Part shown: in pieces, positions 46,801 through 59,048 of the stretch | How positions within the stretch are numbered: position 1 is the stretch's first letter | How the letters are laid out: the number at the start of each line of letters is the position of its first letter | Source: Prostheceraeus crozeri | Taxonomy: Eukaryota; Platyhelminthes; Polycladida; Euryleptidae | Assembly: GCA_907163375.1 (NCBI GenBank) | Contig: CAJQUW010007745.1 | Span: forward strand, 62,001-126,000 | DNA: 64,000 nucleotides | Direction: 5' to 3' | Position numbers and translations under genes: made by a program | Notes under the pieces: model-generated | What the model saw: only the letters and a program-made list of their open reading frames with translations | Databases searched by the model: none | Told to the model about the DNA's origin: nothing

Positions 46801-49800
46801 GCTGCCGGACTATGAGGTGTATATCATTCTGTGAAAGTCTCATTGTCGGCCTCGTTCCCTGCAGAAACTCGTGCTGGCTGCCGCACTATGATGTGTGCAT
46901 CATTCTGTGAAAGTCTCATTGTCGGCCTCCTTCCCTGCAGAAACTCGCTCTGGCTGCCGGACTGTGAGGTGTGCATCATTCTGTGAAAGTCTCATTGTCG
47001 GCCTCCTTCCCTGCAGAAACTCGCTCTGGCTGCCGGACTATGAGGTGTACATCATTCTGTGAAAGTCTCACTGTCGGCCTCGTTCCCTGCAGAAACTCGT
47101 GCTGGCTGCCGGACTATGAGGTGTACATCATTCTGTGAAAGTCTCATTTTCGGCCTTGTTCCCTGCACAAACTCATGCTGGCTGCCGGACTATGAGGTGT
47201 ACATCATTCTGTGAAAGTCTCATTGTCGGCCTCGTTCCCTGCAGAAACTCGTGCTGGCTGCCGGACTATGATGTGTACATCATTCTGTGAAAGTCTCATT
47301 GTCGGCCACGTTCCCTGCAGAAACTCGTGCTGGCTGCCGGACTATGAGGTGTACATCATTCTGTGAAAGTCTCATTGTCGGCCTCCTTCCCTGCAGAAAC
47401 CCGTGCTGGCTGCCGGACTATGAGGTGTACATCATTCTGTGAAAGTCTCATTGTCGGCCTCGTTCCCTGCAGAAACTCGTGCTGGTTGCCGGACTGTGAG
47501 GTGTGCATCATTCTGTGAAAGTCTCATTGTCGGCCTCGTTCCCTGCAGAAACTCGTGCTGGCTGCCGGACTATGAGGTGTACATCATTCTGTGAAAGTCT
47601 CACTGTCGGCCTCGTTCCCTGCACAAACTCGTGCTGGCTGCCGGACTATGAGGTGTACATCATTCTGTGAAAGTCTCACTGTCGGCCTCGTTCCCTGCAC
47701 AAACTCATGCTGGCTGCCGGACTATGAGGTGTACATCATTCTTTGAAAGTCTCATTTTCGGCCTTGTTCCCTGCAGAAACTCGTGCTGGCTGCCGGACTA
47801 TGAGGTGTACATCATTCTGTGAAAGTCTCATTGTCGGCCTCGTTCCCTGCAGAAACTCGTGCTGGCTGCCGGACTATGAGGTGTACATCATTCTGTGAAA
47901 GTCTCATTGTCGGCCTCGTTCCCTGCAGAAACTCGTGCTGGCTGCCGGACTATGAGGTGTACATCATTCTGTGAAAGTCTCACTGTCGGCCTCGTTCCCT
48001 GCACAAACTCATGCTGGCTGCCGGACTATGAGGTGTACATCATTCTGTGAAAGTCTCACTGTCGGCCTTGTTCCCTGCAGAAACTCGTGCTGGCTGCCGG
48101 ACTATGAGGTGTACATCATTCTGTGAAAGTCTCATTGTCGGCCTCGTTCCCTGCAGAAACTCGTGCTGGCTGCCGGACTATGAGGTGTACATCATTCTGT
48201 GAATGTCTCATTGTCGGCCTCGTTCCCTGCAGAAACTCGTGCTGGCTGCCGGACTATGAGGTGTACATCATTCTGTGAAAGTCTCACTGTCGGCCTCGTT
48301 CCCTGCACAAACTCGTGCTGGCTGCCGGACTATGAGGTGTACATCATTCTGTGAAAGTCTCATTTTCGGCCTTGTTCCCTGCAGAAACTCGTGCTGGCTG
48401 CCGCACTATGATGTGTGCATCATTCTGTGAAAGTCTCATTGTCGGCCTCGTTCCCTGCAGAAACTCGCCCTGGCTGCCGGACTGTGAGGTGTGCATCATT
48501 CTGTAAAAGTCTCATTGTCGGCCTTGTTCCCTGCAGAAACTCGTGCTGGCTGCCGGACTATGAGGTGTACATCATTCTGTGAAAGTCTCACTGTCGGCCT
48601 CGTTCCCTGCAGAAACTCGTGCTGGCTGCCGGACTATGAGGTGTACATCATTCTGTGAAAGTCTCATTGTCGGCCTCGTTCCCTGCAGAAACTCGTGCTG
48701 GCTGCCGGACTATGAGGTGTACATCATTCTGTGAAAGTCTCATTGTCGGCCTCGTTCCCTGCAGAAACTCGCTCTGGCTGCCGGACTATGAGGTGTACAT
48801 CATTCTGTGAAAGTCTCATTGTCGGCCTCGTTCCCTGCAGAAACTCGTGCTGGCTGCCGCACTATGATGTGTGCATCATTCTGTGAAAGTCTCATTGTCG
48901 GCCTCGTTCCCTGCAGAAACTCGCTCTGGCTGCCGGACTGTGAGGTGTGCATCATTCTGTGAAAGTCTCATTGTCGGCCTTGTTCCCTGAAGAAACTCGT
49001 GCTGGCTGCCGGACTATGAGATGTACATCATTCTGTGAAAGTCCCACTGTCGGCCTCGTTCCCTGCACAAACTCGTGCTGGCTGCCGGACTATGAGGTGT
49101 ACATCATTCTCTGAAAGTCTCATTGTCGGCCTCGTTCCCTGCAGAAACTCGTGCTGGCTGCCGGACTATGTGGTGTACATCATTCTGTGAAAGTCTCATT
49201 GTCGGCCTCGTTCCCTGCAGAAACTCGTGCTGGCTGCCGGACTATGAGGTGTGCATCATTCTGTGAAAGTCTCATTGTCGGCCTCGTTCCCTGCAGAAAC
49301 TCGTGCTGGCTGCCGGACTATGAGGTGTACATCATTCTGTGAAAGTCTCATTGTCGGCCTCGTTCCCTGCAGAAACTCGTGCTGGCTGCCGGACTATGAG
49401 GTGTACATCATTCTGTGAAAGTCTCACTGTCGGCCTCGTTCCCTGCACAAACTCATGCTGGCTGCCGGACTATGAGGTGTACATCATTCTGTGAAAGTCT
49501 CATTTTCGGCCTTGTTCCCTGCAGAAACTCGTGCTGGCTGCAGCACTATGATGTGTGCATCATTCTGTGAAAGTCTCATTGTCGGCCTCGTTCCCTGCAG
49601 AAACTCGCTCTGGCTGCCGGACTGTGAGGTGTGCATCATTCTGTGAAAGTCTCATTGTCGGCCTTGTTCTCTGCAGAAACTCGTGCTGGCTGCCGGACTA
49701 TGAGGTGTACATCATTCTGTGAAAGTCTCACTGTCGGCCTCGTTCCCTGCACAAACTCGTGCTGGCTGCCGGACTATGAGGTGTACATCATTCTGTGAAA

Positions 49801-52800
49801 GTCTCATTTTCGGCCTTGTTCACTGCAGAAACTCGTGCTGGCTGCCGGACTATGAGGTGTACATCATTCTGTGAAAGTCTCACTGTCGGCCTCGTTCCCT
49901 GCAGAAACTCGTGCTGGCTGCCGGACTATGATGTGTACATCATTCTCTGAAAGTCTCATTGTCGGCCTCGTTCCCTGCAGAAACTCGTGCTGGCTGCCGG
50001 ACTGTGAGGTGTACATCATTCTGTGAAAGTCTCATTGTCGGCTTCCTTCCATGCAGAAACTCGTGCTGGCTGCCGGACTATGAGGTGTACATCATTCTGT
50101 GAAAGTCTCATTGTCGGCCTCGTTCCCTGCAGAAACTCGTGCTGGTTGCCGGACTGTGAGGTGTGCATCATTCTGTGAGAGTCTCATTGTCGGCCTCGTT
50201 CCCTGCAGAAACTCGTGCTGGCTGCCGGGCTATGAGGTGTACATCATTCTGTGAAAGTCTCACTGTCGGCCTCGTTCCCTGCACAAACTCATGCTGGCTG
50301 CCGGACTATGAGGTGTACATCATTCTGTGAAAGTCTCATTTTCGGCCTTGTTCCCTGCAGAAACTCGTGCTGGCTGCCGGACTATGAGGTGTACATCATT
50401 CTGTGAAAGTCTCACTGTCGGCCTCGTTCCCTGCACAAACTCATGCTGGCTGCCGGACTATGATTTGTACATCATTCTGTGAAAGTCTCATTTTCGGCCT
50501 TGTTCCCTGCAGAAACTCGTGCTGGCTGCCGCACTATGATGTGTGCATCATTCTGTGAAAGTCTCATTGTCGGCCTCCTTCCCTGCAGAAACTCGCTCTG
50601 GCTGCCGGACTGTGAGGTGTGCATCATTCTGTGAAAGTCTCATTGTCGGCCTTGTTCCCTGCAGAAACTCGTGCTGGCTGCCAGACTATGAGGTGTACAT
50701 CATTCTGTGAAAGTCTCACTGTCGGCCTCGTTCCCTGCACAAACTCGTGCTGGCTGCCGGACTATGAGGTGTACATCATTCTGTGAAAGTCTCATTTTCG
50801 GCCTTGTTCCCTGCAGAAACTCGTGCTGGCTGCCGGACTATGAGGTGTACATCATTATGTGAAAGTCTCATTGTCGGCCTCGTTCCCTGCAGAAACTCGT
50901 GCTGGCTGCCGGACTATGATGTGTACATCATTCTGTGAAAGTCTCATTGTCGGCCTCGTTCCCTGCAGAAACTCGTGCTGGCTGCCGGACTATGAGGTGC
51001 ACATCATTCTGTGAAAGTCTCATTTTCGGCCTCCTTCCCTGCAGAAACTCGTGCTGGCTGCCAGACTATGAGGTGCACGTCATTCTGTGAAAGTCTCATT
51101 GTGGGCCTCGTTCTCTGCAGAAACTCGTGCTGGCTGCTGCCAGACCATGAGGTATGCATCATTCTGTGAAAGTCTCATTGTCGGCCTCGTTCCCTGCACA
51201 AACTCGTGCTGGCTGCCGGACTATGAGGTGTACATCATTCTGTGAAAGTCTCATTGTCGGCCTCGTTCCCTGCAGAAACTCATGCTGGCTGCCGGACTAT
51301 GAGGTGTACATCATTCTGTGAAAGTCTCATTTTCGGCCTTGTTCCCTGCAGAAACTCGTGCTGGCTGCCGGACTATGAGGTGTACATCATTCTGTGAAAG
51401 TCTCATTGTCGGCCTCGTTCCCTGCAGAAACTCGTGCTGGCTGCCGGACTATGAGGTGTACGTCATTCTGTGAAAGTCTCATTGTCGGCCTCGTTCCCTG
51501 CAGAAACTCGTGCTGGCTGCCGGACTATGAGGTGTACATCATTCTGTGAAAGTCTCACTGTCGGCCTCGTTCCCTGCAGAAACTCGTGCTGGCTGCCGGA
51601 CTATGAGGTGTACATCATTCTGTGAAAGTCTCATTTTTGGCCTTGTTCCCTGCAGAAACTCGTGCTGGCTGCCGGACTATGAGGTGTACATCATTCTGTG
51701 AAAGTCTCATTGTCGGCCTCGTTCCATGCAGAAACTCGTGCTGGCTGCCGGACTATGAGGTGTACATCATTCTGTGAAAGTCTCATTGTCGGCCTCGTTC
51801 CCTGCAGAAACTCGTGCTGGCTGCCGGACTATGAGGTGTACATCATTCTGTGAAAGTCTCATTGTCGGCCTCGTTCCCTGCACAAACTCGTGCTGGCTGC
51901 CGGACTATGAGGTGTACATCATTCTGTGAAAGTCTCAGTGTCGGCCTCGTTCCCTGCAGAAACTCGTGCTGGCTGCCGGACTATGAGGTGTACATCATTC
52001 TGTGAAAGTCTCATTGTCGGCCTCGTTCCCTGCAGAAACTCGTGCTGGCTGCCGGACTATGAGGTGTACATCATTCTGTGAAAGTCTCACTGTCGGCCTC
52101 GTTCCCTGCAGAAACTCGTGCTGGCTGCCGGACTATGAGGTGTACATCATTCTGTGAAAGTCTCACTTTCGGCCTCGTTCCCTGCAGAAACTCGTGCTGG
52201 CTGCCGGACTATGAGGTGTACATCATTCTGTGAAAGTCTCATTGTCGGCCTCGTTCCATGCAGAAACTCGTGCTGGCTGCCGGACTATGAGGTGTACATC
52301 ATTCTGTGAATGTCTCATTGTCGGCCTCGTTCCCTGCAGAAACTCGTGCTGGCTGCCGGACTATGAGGTGTACATCATTCTGTGAAAGTCTCACTGTCGG
52401 CCTCGTTCCCTGCACAAACTCGTGCTGGCTGCCGGACTATGAGGTGTACATCATTCTGTGAAAGTCTCATTTTCGGCCTCTCTCCCTGCAGAAACTCGTG
52501 CTGGCTGCCGCACTATGAGGTGTACATCATTCTGTGAAAGTCTCATTGTCGGCCTCGTTCCCTGCAGAAACTCGCACTGGCTCCCGGACTGTGAGGTGTG
52601 GCATCATTCTGTAAAGTCTCATAGTCGGCCTCGTTCCCTGCAGAAACTCGTGCTGGCTGCCGGACTATGAGGTGTACATCATTCTGTGAAAGTCTCACTG
52701 TCGGCCTCGTTCCCTGCAGAAACTCGTGCTGGCTGCCGGACTATGAGGTGTACATCATTCTGTGAAAGTCTCATTTTCGGCCTCGTTCCCTGCAGAAACT

Positions 52801-55800
52801 CGTGCTGGCTGCCGGACTATGAGGTGTACATCATTCTGTGAAAGTCTCATTGTCGGCCTCGTTCCCTGCAGAAACTCGCTCTGGCTGCCGGACTATGAGG
52901 TGTACATCATTCTGTAAAAGTCTCATTTGCGGCCTCCTTCCCTGCAGAAACTCGTGCTGGCTGCCGCACTATGATGTGTACATCATTCTGTGAAAGTTTC
53001 ATTGTCGGTCTCGTTCCCTGCAGAAACTCGTGCTGGCTGCCGGACTATGAGGTGTACATCATTCTGTGAAAGTCTCACTCTCGGCAATGTTCCCTGCAGA
53101 AACTCGTGCTGGCTGCCGGACTATGAGGTGTACATCATTCTGTGAAAGTCTCATTGTCGGCCTCGTTCCCTGCACAAACTCGTGCTGGCTGCCGGACTAT
53201 GAGGTGTACATCATTCTCTGAAAGTCTCATTTTCGGCCTTGTTCCCTGCAGAAACTCGTGCTGGCTGCTGGACTATGAGGTGTACATCATTCTGTGAAAG
53301 TCTCACTGTCGGCCTCGTTCCCTGCACAAACTCATGCTGGCTGCCGGACTATGAGGTGTACATCATTCTGTGAAAGTCTCATTTTCGGCCTTGTTCCCTG
53401 CTGAAACTCGTGCTGGCTGCCGCACTATGATGTGTGCATCATTCTGTGAAAGTCTCATTGTCGGCCTCGTTCCCTGCAGAAACTCGTGCTGGCTGCCGGA
53501 CTATGAGGTGTACATCATTCTGTGAAAGTCTCACTGTCGGCCTCGTTCCCTGCACAAACTCATGCTGGCTGCCGGACTATGAGGTGTACATCATTCTGTG
53601 AAAGTCTCATTTTTGGCCTTGTTCCCTGCAGAAACTCGTGCTGGCTGCCGGACTATGAGGTGTACATCATTCTGTGAAAGTCTCATTGTCGGCCTCGTTC
53701 CATGCAGAAACTCGTGCTGGCTGCCGGACTATGAGGTGTACATCATTCTGTGAATGTCTCATTGTCGGCCTCGTTCCCTGCAGAAACTCGTGCTGGCTGC
53801 CGGACTATGAGGTGTACATCATTCTGTGAATGACTCACTGTCGGCCTCGCTCCCTGCTCACACTCGTGCTGGCTGCCGGACTATGAGGTGTACATCATTC
53901 TGTGAAAGTCTCATTTTCGGCCTCGTTCCCTGCAGAAACTCGTGCTGGCTGCCGGACTATGAGGTGTGCATCATTCTGTGAAAGTCTCATTGTCGGCCTC
54001 GTTCCCTGCAGAAACTCGTGCTGGCTGCCGGACTGTGAGGTGTACATCATTCTGTGAAAGTCTCATTGTCGGCCTTGTTCCCTGCAGAAACTCGTGTTGG
54101 CTGCCGGACTGTGAAGTGTACATCATTCTGTGAAAGTCTCATTGTCGGCCTCGTTCTCTGCAGAAACTCGTGCTGGCTGCCGGACTGTGAGGTGTACATC
54201 ATTCTGTGAAAGTCTCATTGTCGGCCTCGTTCCCTGCAGAAACTCGTGCTGGCTGCCGGACTATGAGGTGTATATCATTCTGTGAAAGTCTCATTGTCGG
54301 CCTCGTTCCCTGCAGAAACTCGTGCTGGCTGCCGGACTATGAGGTGTACATCATTCTGTGAAAGTCTCATTGTCGGCCTCGTTCCCTGCAGAAACTCGTG
54401 CTGGCTGCCGCACTATGATGTGTGCATCATTCTGTGAAAGTCTCATTGTCGGCCTCGTTCCCTGCAGAAACTCGCTCTGGCTGCCGGACTATGAGGTGTG
54501 CATCATTCTGTGAAAGTCTCATTGTCGGCCTTGTTCCCTGCAGAAACTCGTGCTGGCTGCCGGACTATGAGATGTACATCATTCTGTGAAAGTCTCACTG
54601 TCGGCCTCGTTCCCTGCACAAACTCGTGCTGGCTGCCGGACTATGAGGTGTACATCATTCTCTGAAAGTCTCATTTTCGGCCTTGTTCCCTGCAGAAACT
54701 CGTGCTGGCTGCCGGACTATGAGGTGTACATCATTCTGTGAAAGTCTCATTGTCGGCCTCGTTCCCTGCACAAACTCGTGCTGGCTGCCGACTATGAGGT
54801 GTGCATCATTCTGTGAAAGTCTCATTGTCGGCCTCGTTCCCTGCAGAAACTCGTGCTGGCTGCCGGACTATGAGGTGTACATCATTCTGTGAAAGTCTCA
54901 TTGTCGGCCTCGTTCCCTGCAGAAACTCGTGCTGGCTGCCGGACTATGAGGTGTACATCATTCTGTGAAAGTCTCACTGTCGGCCTCGTTCCCTGCACAA
55001 ACTCATGCTGGCTGCCGGACTATGAGGTGTACATCATTCTGTGAAAGTCTCATTGTCGGCCTCCTTCCCTGCAGAAACCCGTGCTGGCTGCCGCACTATG
55101 ATGTGTGCATCATTCTGTGAAAGTCTCATTGTCGGCCTCGTTCCCTGCAGAAACTCGCTCTGGCTGCCGGACTGTGAGGTGTGCATCATTCTGTGAAAGT
55201 CTCATTGTCGGCCTTGTTCTCTGCAGAAACTCGTGCTGGCTGCCGGACTATGAGGTGTACATCATTCTGTGAAAGTCTCACTGTCGGCCTCGTTCCCTGC
55301 ACAAACTCGTGCTGGCTGCCGGACTATGAGGTGTACATCATTCTGTGAAAGTCTCATTGTCGGCCTCGTTACCTGCAGAAACTCGTGCTGGCTGCCGGAC
55401 TATGAGGTGTACATCATTCTGTGAAAGTCTCATTGTCGGCCTCGTTCCCTGCAGAAACTCGTGCTGGCTGCCGGACTATGATGTGTACATCATTCTCTGA
55501 AAGTCTCATTGTCGGCCTCGTTCCCTGCAGAAACTCGTGCTGGCTGCCGGACTATGAGGTGTACATCATTCTGTGAAAGTCTCATTGTCGGCCTCCTTCC
55601 ATGCAGAAACTCGTGCTGGCTGCCGGACTATGAGGTGTACATCATTCTGTGAAAGTCTCATTGTCGGCCTCGTTCCCTGCAGAAACTCGTGCTGGCTGCC
55701 GGACTGTGAGGTGTGCATCATTCTGTGAGAGTCTCATTGTCGGCCTCGTTCCCTGCAGAAACTCGTGCTGGCTGCCGGATTATGAGGTGTACATCATTCT

Positions 55801-58586
55801 GTAAAAGTCTCACTGTCGGCCTCGTTCCCTGCACAAACTCATGCTGGCTGCCGGACTATGAGGTGTACATCATTCTGTGAAAGTCTCATTTTCGGCCTTG
55901 TTCCCTGCAGAAACTCGTGCTGGTTGCCGGAATATGCCATGCACATCATTCTGTGAAAGTCTCATTTTCGGCCTCGTTCCCTGCAGAAACTCGTGCTGGC
56001 TGCCGCACTATGATGTGTGCATCATTCTGTGAAAGTCTCATTGTCGGCCTCGTTCCCTGCAGAAACTCGTGCTGGCTGCCGGACTATGAGGTGTACATCA
56101 TTCTGTGAAAGTCTCATTTTCGGCCTCGTTCCCTGCAGAAACTCGTGCTGGCTGCCGGACTGTGAGGTGTACATCATTCTGTGAAAGTCTCATTGTCGGC
56201 CTCGTTCCATGCAGAAACTCGTGCTGGCTGCCGCACTATGATGTGTGCATCATTCTGTGAAAGTCTCATTGTCGGCCTCGTTCCCTGCAGAAGCTCGTGC
56301 TGGCTGCCGGACTATGTGGTGTACATCATTCTGTGAAAGTCTCATTGTCGGCCTCGTTCCCTGCAGAAACTCGTGCTGGCTGCCGGACTATGAGGTGTAC
56401 ATCATTCTGTGAAAGTCTCATTGTCGGCCTCGTTCCCTGCAGAAATTCGTGCTGGTTGCCGGACTGTGAGGTGTGCATCATTCTGTGAAAGTCTCATTGT
56501 CGGCCTTGTTCCCTGCAGAAACTCGTGCTGGCTGCCGGACTATGAGGTGTACATCATTCTGTGAAAGTCTCACTGTCGGCCTCGTTCCCTGCACAAACTC
56601 ATGCTGGCTGCCGGACTATGAGGTGTACATCATTCTGTGAAAGTCTCATTTTCGGCCTTGTTCCTGCAGAAACTCGTGCTGGCTGCCGGACTATGAGGTG
56701 TACATCATTCTGTGAAAGTCTCATTGTCGGCCTCCTTTCCTGCAGAAACTCGTGCTGGCTGCCGGACTATGAGGTGTACATCATTCTGTGAAAGTCTCAT
56801 TGTCGGCCTCGTTCCCTGCAGAAACTCGTGCTGGTTGCCGGACTGTGAGGTGTGCATCATTCTGTGAGAGTCTCATTGTCGGCCTCGTTCCCTGCAGAAA
56901 CTCGTGCTGGCTGCCGGACTATGAGGTGTACATCATTCTGTGAAAGTCTCACTGTCGGCCTCGTTCCCTGCACAAACTCATGCTGGCTACCGGACTATGA
57001 GGTGTACATCATTCTGTGAAAGTCTCACTGTCGGCCTCGTTCCCTGCAGAAACTCGTGCTGGCTGCCGGACTATGAGGTGTACATCATTCTGTGAAAGTC
57101 TCATTGTCGGCCTCGTTCCCTGCATAAACTCGTGCTGGCTGCCGGACTATGAGGTGTACATCATTCTGTGAAGGTCTCATTGTCGGCCTCGTTCCCTGCA
57201 GAAACTCGTGCTGGCTGCCGGACTATGAGGTGTACATCTTTCTGTGAAAGTCTCATTGTCGGCCTCGTTCCCTGCACAAACTCGTGCTGGCTGCCGGACT
57301 GTGAGGTGTACATCATTCTGTGAAAGTCTCATTGTCGGCCTCGTTCCATGCAGAAACTCGTGCTGGCTGCCGCACTATGATGTGTGCATCATTCTGTGAA
57401 AGTCTCATTGTCGGCCTCGTTCCCTGCAGAAGCTCGTGCTGGCTGCCGGACTATGAGGTGTACATCATTCTGTGAAAGTCTCATTGTCGGCCTCGTTCCC
57501 TGCAGAAACTCGTGCTGGCTGCCGGACTATGAGGTGTACATCATTCTGTGAAAGTCTCATTGTCGGCCTCGTTCCCTGCAGAAACTCGTGCTGGTTGCCG
57601 GACTGTGAGGTGTGCATCATTCTGTGAAAGTCTCATTGTCGGCCTCGTTCCCTGCAGAAACTCGTGCTGGCTGCCGGACTATGAGGTGTACATCATTCTG
57701 TGAAAGTCTCACTGTCGGCCTCGTTCCCTGCACAAACTCATGCTGGCTGCCGGACTATGAGGTGTACATCATTCTGTGAAAGTCTCATTTTCGGCCTTGT
57801 TCCTGCAGAAACTCGTGCTGGCTGCCGGACTATAAGGTGAACATCATTCTGTGAAAGTCTCATTGTCGGCCTCGTTCCCTGCAGAAACTCGTGCTGGCTG
57901 CCGGACTGTGAGGTGTACATCATTCTGTGAAAGTCTCATTGTCGGCCTCGTTCCCTGCAGAAACTGGTGCTGGCTGCCGGACTATGAGGTGTACATCATT
58001 CTGTGAAAGTCTCATTTTCGGACTTATTCCTGCAGAAACTCGTGCTGGTTGCCGGAATATGCCATGCACATCATTCTGTGAAAGTCTCATTTTCGGCCTC
58101 GTTCCCTGCAGAAACTCGTGCTGGCTGCCGGACTATGAGGTGTACATCATTCTGTGAAAGTCTCATTGTCGGCCTCGTTCCCTGCAGAAACTCGTGCTGG
58201 CTGCCGGACTATGAGGTGTACATCATTCTGTGAGAGTCTCATTGTCGGCCTCGTTCCCTGCAGAAACTCGTGCTGGCTGCCGGACTGTGAGGTGTACATC
58301 ATTCTGTGAAGGTCTCATTGTCGGTCTCGTTCCCTGCAGAAACTCGTGCTGGCTGCCGGACTATGAGGTGTACATCATTCTGTGAAAGTCTCATTGTCGG
58401 CCTCGTTCCCTGCAGAAACTCGTGCTGGTTGCCGGGATATGCCATGCACATCATTCTGTGAAAGTCTCATTTTCGGCCTCGTTCCCTGCAGAAACTCGTG
58501 CTGGCTGCCGGACTATGAGGTGTACATCATTCTGTGAAAGTCTCATTGTCGGCCTCGTTCCCTGCACAAACTCGTGCTGACTGCCG
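43856..58586 (+). repeat. 76-bp satellite, main array, about 194 units
   Basis: Tandem units with consensus parts GTGTACATCATTCTGTGAAA, GTCTCATTGTCGGCCTCGTT, CCCTGCAGAAACTCGTGCTG and GCTGCCGGACTATGAG. Common variants are CACTGTCGG linked to CTGCACAAACTC, TTTTCGGCCTTG, GCCGCACTATGATGTGTGC, and CTCGCTCTGG with GGACTGTGAGGTGTGC. Nearly every unit keeps a CTGCAG or CTGCAC site. Variant pairs recur at exact multiples of 76 bp; for example blocks near 46351 and 48403 are 2052 bp (27 units) apart, showing higher-order duplication. Since 76 is not a multiple of three, the many 60-80 codon frames here are artefacts. Confidence 0.97.
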
Positions 58587-58895
58587 AGATCTCCTCATTC
58601 ATTGTATTTGAATATCTTCATTATTTCATTGCAGACAGATAAATGGCTCAATAAAACGTCTTCAACCGCTTCAAAAGTTTCGAAGATACTGAGGGATGAG
58701 TACATACTTCAATTAGATATAAGGTTCCATGCTGGTTTGGATCTGCATTTGAGAATTTGGTATGAGTATTGTACGAGTATTCATGCCGTGTTCTTCGCGA
58801 CAATGACCCGTAGTCTTGAAATAAAAACTTTTGACTTTTGTCCATCATAGAGCAGACATATAATTGATAATCACACTCTAGCTTCTTCAACTCAC

Positions 58896-59048
58896 TCGTT
58901 TTTGTAGAGTTGTAAGAACGCCTTCTTTCTCCCTAATTTCTTTTTGAAATTTCCATGATTGCTGCACTTGTTTCAACCGCATGTCCACTTCTTTCTCACG
59001 ATCTTCCTGTATTTCGCCCATGTTGAACCGCATCACCTCCTCTTTAAT
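58896..59048 (-). CDS. Coiled-coil protein, internal exon
   Basis: A 153-nt exon (51 codons, phase 0 at both ends) between the acceptor TTTTGATTTTAG (AG at 59049-59050) and the donor CGA/GTGAGT. It encodes IKEEVMRFNMGEIQEDREKE, then VDMRLKQVQQSWKFQKEIRE and KEGVLTTLQKR, a highly charged heptad-like sequence that continues into the terminal exon. It is too short to stand out as an open frame and was found by splice-site reading. Confidence 0.8.

Larger units (their letters stand above)
42571..58586. mobile_element. Giant foldback element FB-3 with asymmetric satellite arms
   Basis: The left arm has about 10 minus-oriented 76-bp units (42581-43332), the core is at 43333-43855, and the right arm has about 194 plus-oriented units (43856-58586). 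The left end shows TAGTCCTGCA twice, then AACCAGCATGAG, matching the FB-2 terminus TAGTCCGGCAGCCAG. The right end breaks off as CTGACTGCCGAGATC, a few bases before the expected end, and no target duplication is visible. At about 16 kb it is over ten times the length of FB-2. It has no coding capacity. Confidence 0.8.
42158..58895 (-). other. 16.7-kb intron of the coiled-coil gene
   Basis: The donor is CGA followed by GTGAGT (58895-58890) and the acceptor is CAG at 42158-42160. Both neighbouring exons are in phase 0 and join as LTTLQKR-VIELEK without a stop. Nearly all of the intron is foldback element FB-3. From the sense of the gene, most satellite units are transcribed as the inverse of the unit shown for the right array. 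Confidence 0.8.

Noticed and set aside
43856-58586. Possible CRISPR array, or many small genes of 60-80 codons in the tandem repeats
   Set aside because: Units are 76-bp head-to-tail satellite without spacers, in animal DNA. The frames (for example CRTMRCTSFCESLIVGL-type peptides) are the same unit read in shifting frames and occur on both strands.
42571-58586. Target duplication for FB-3
   Set aside because: The right end is missing its last bases and the left end has a duplicated TAGTCCTGCA, so no reliable duplication can be stated.
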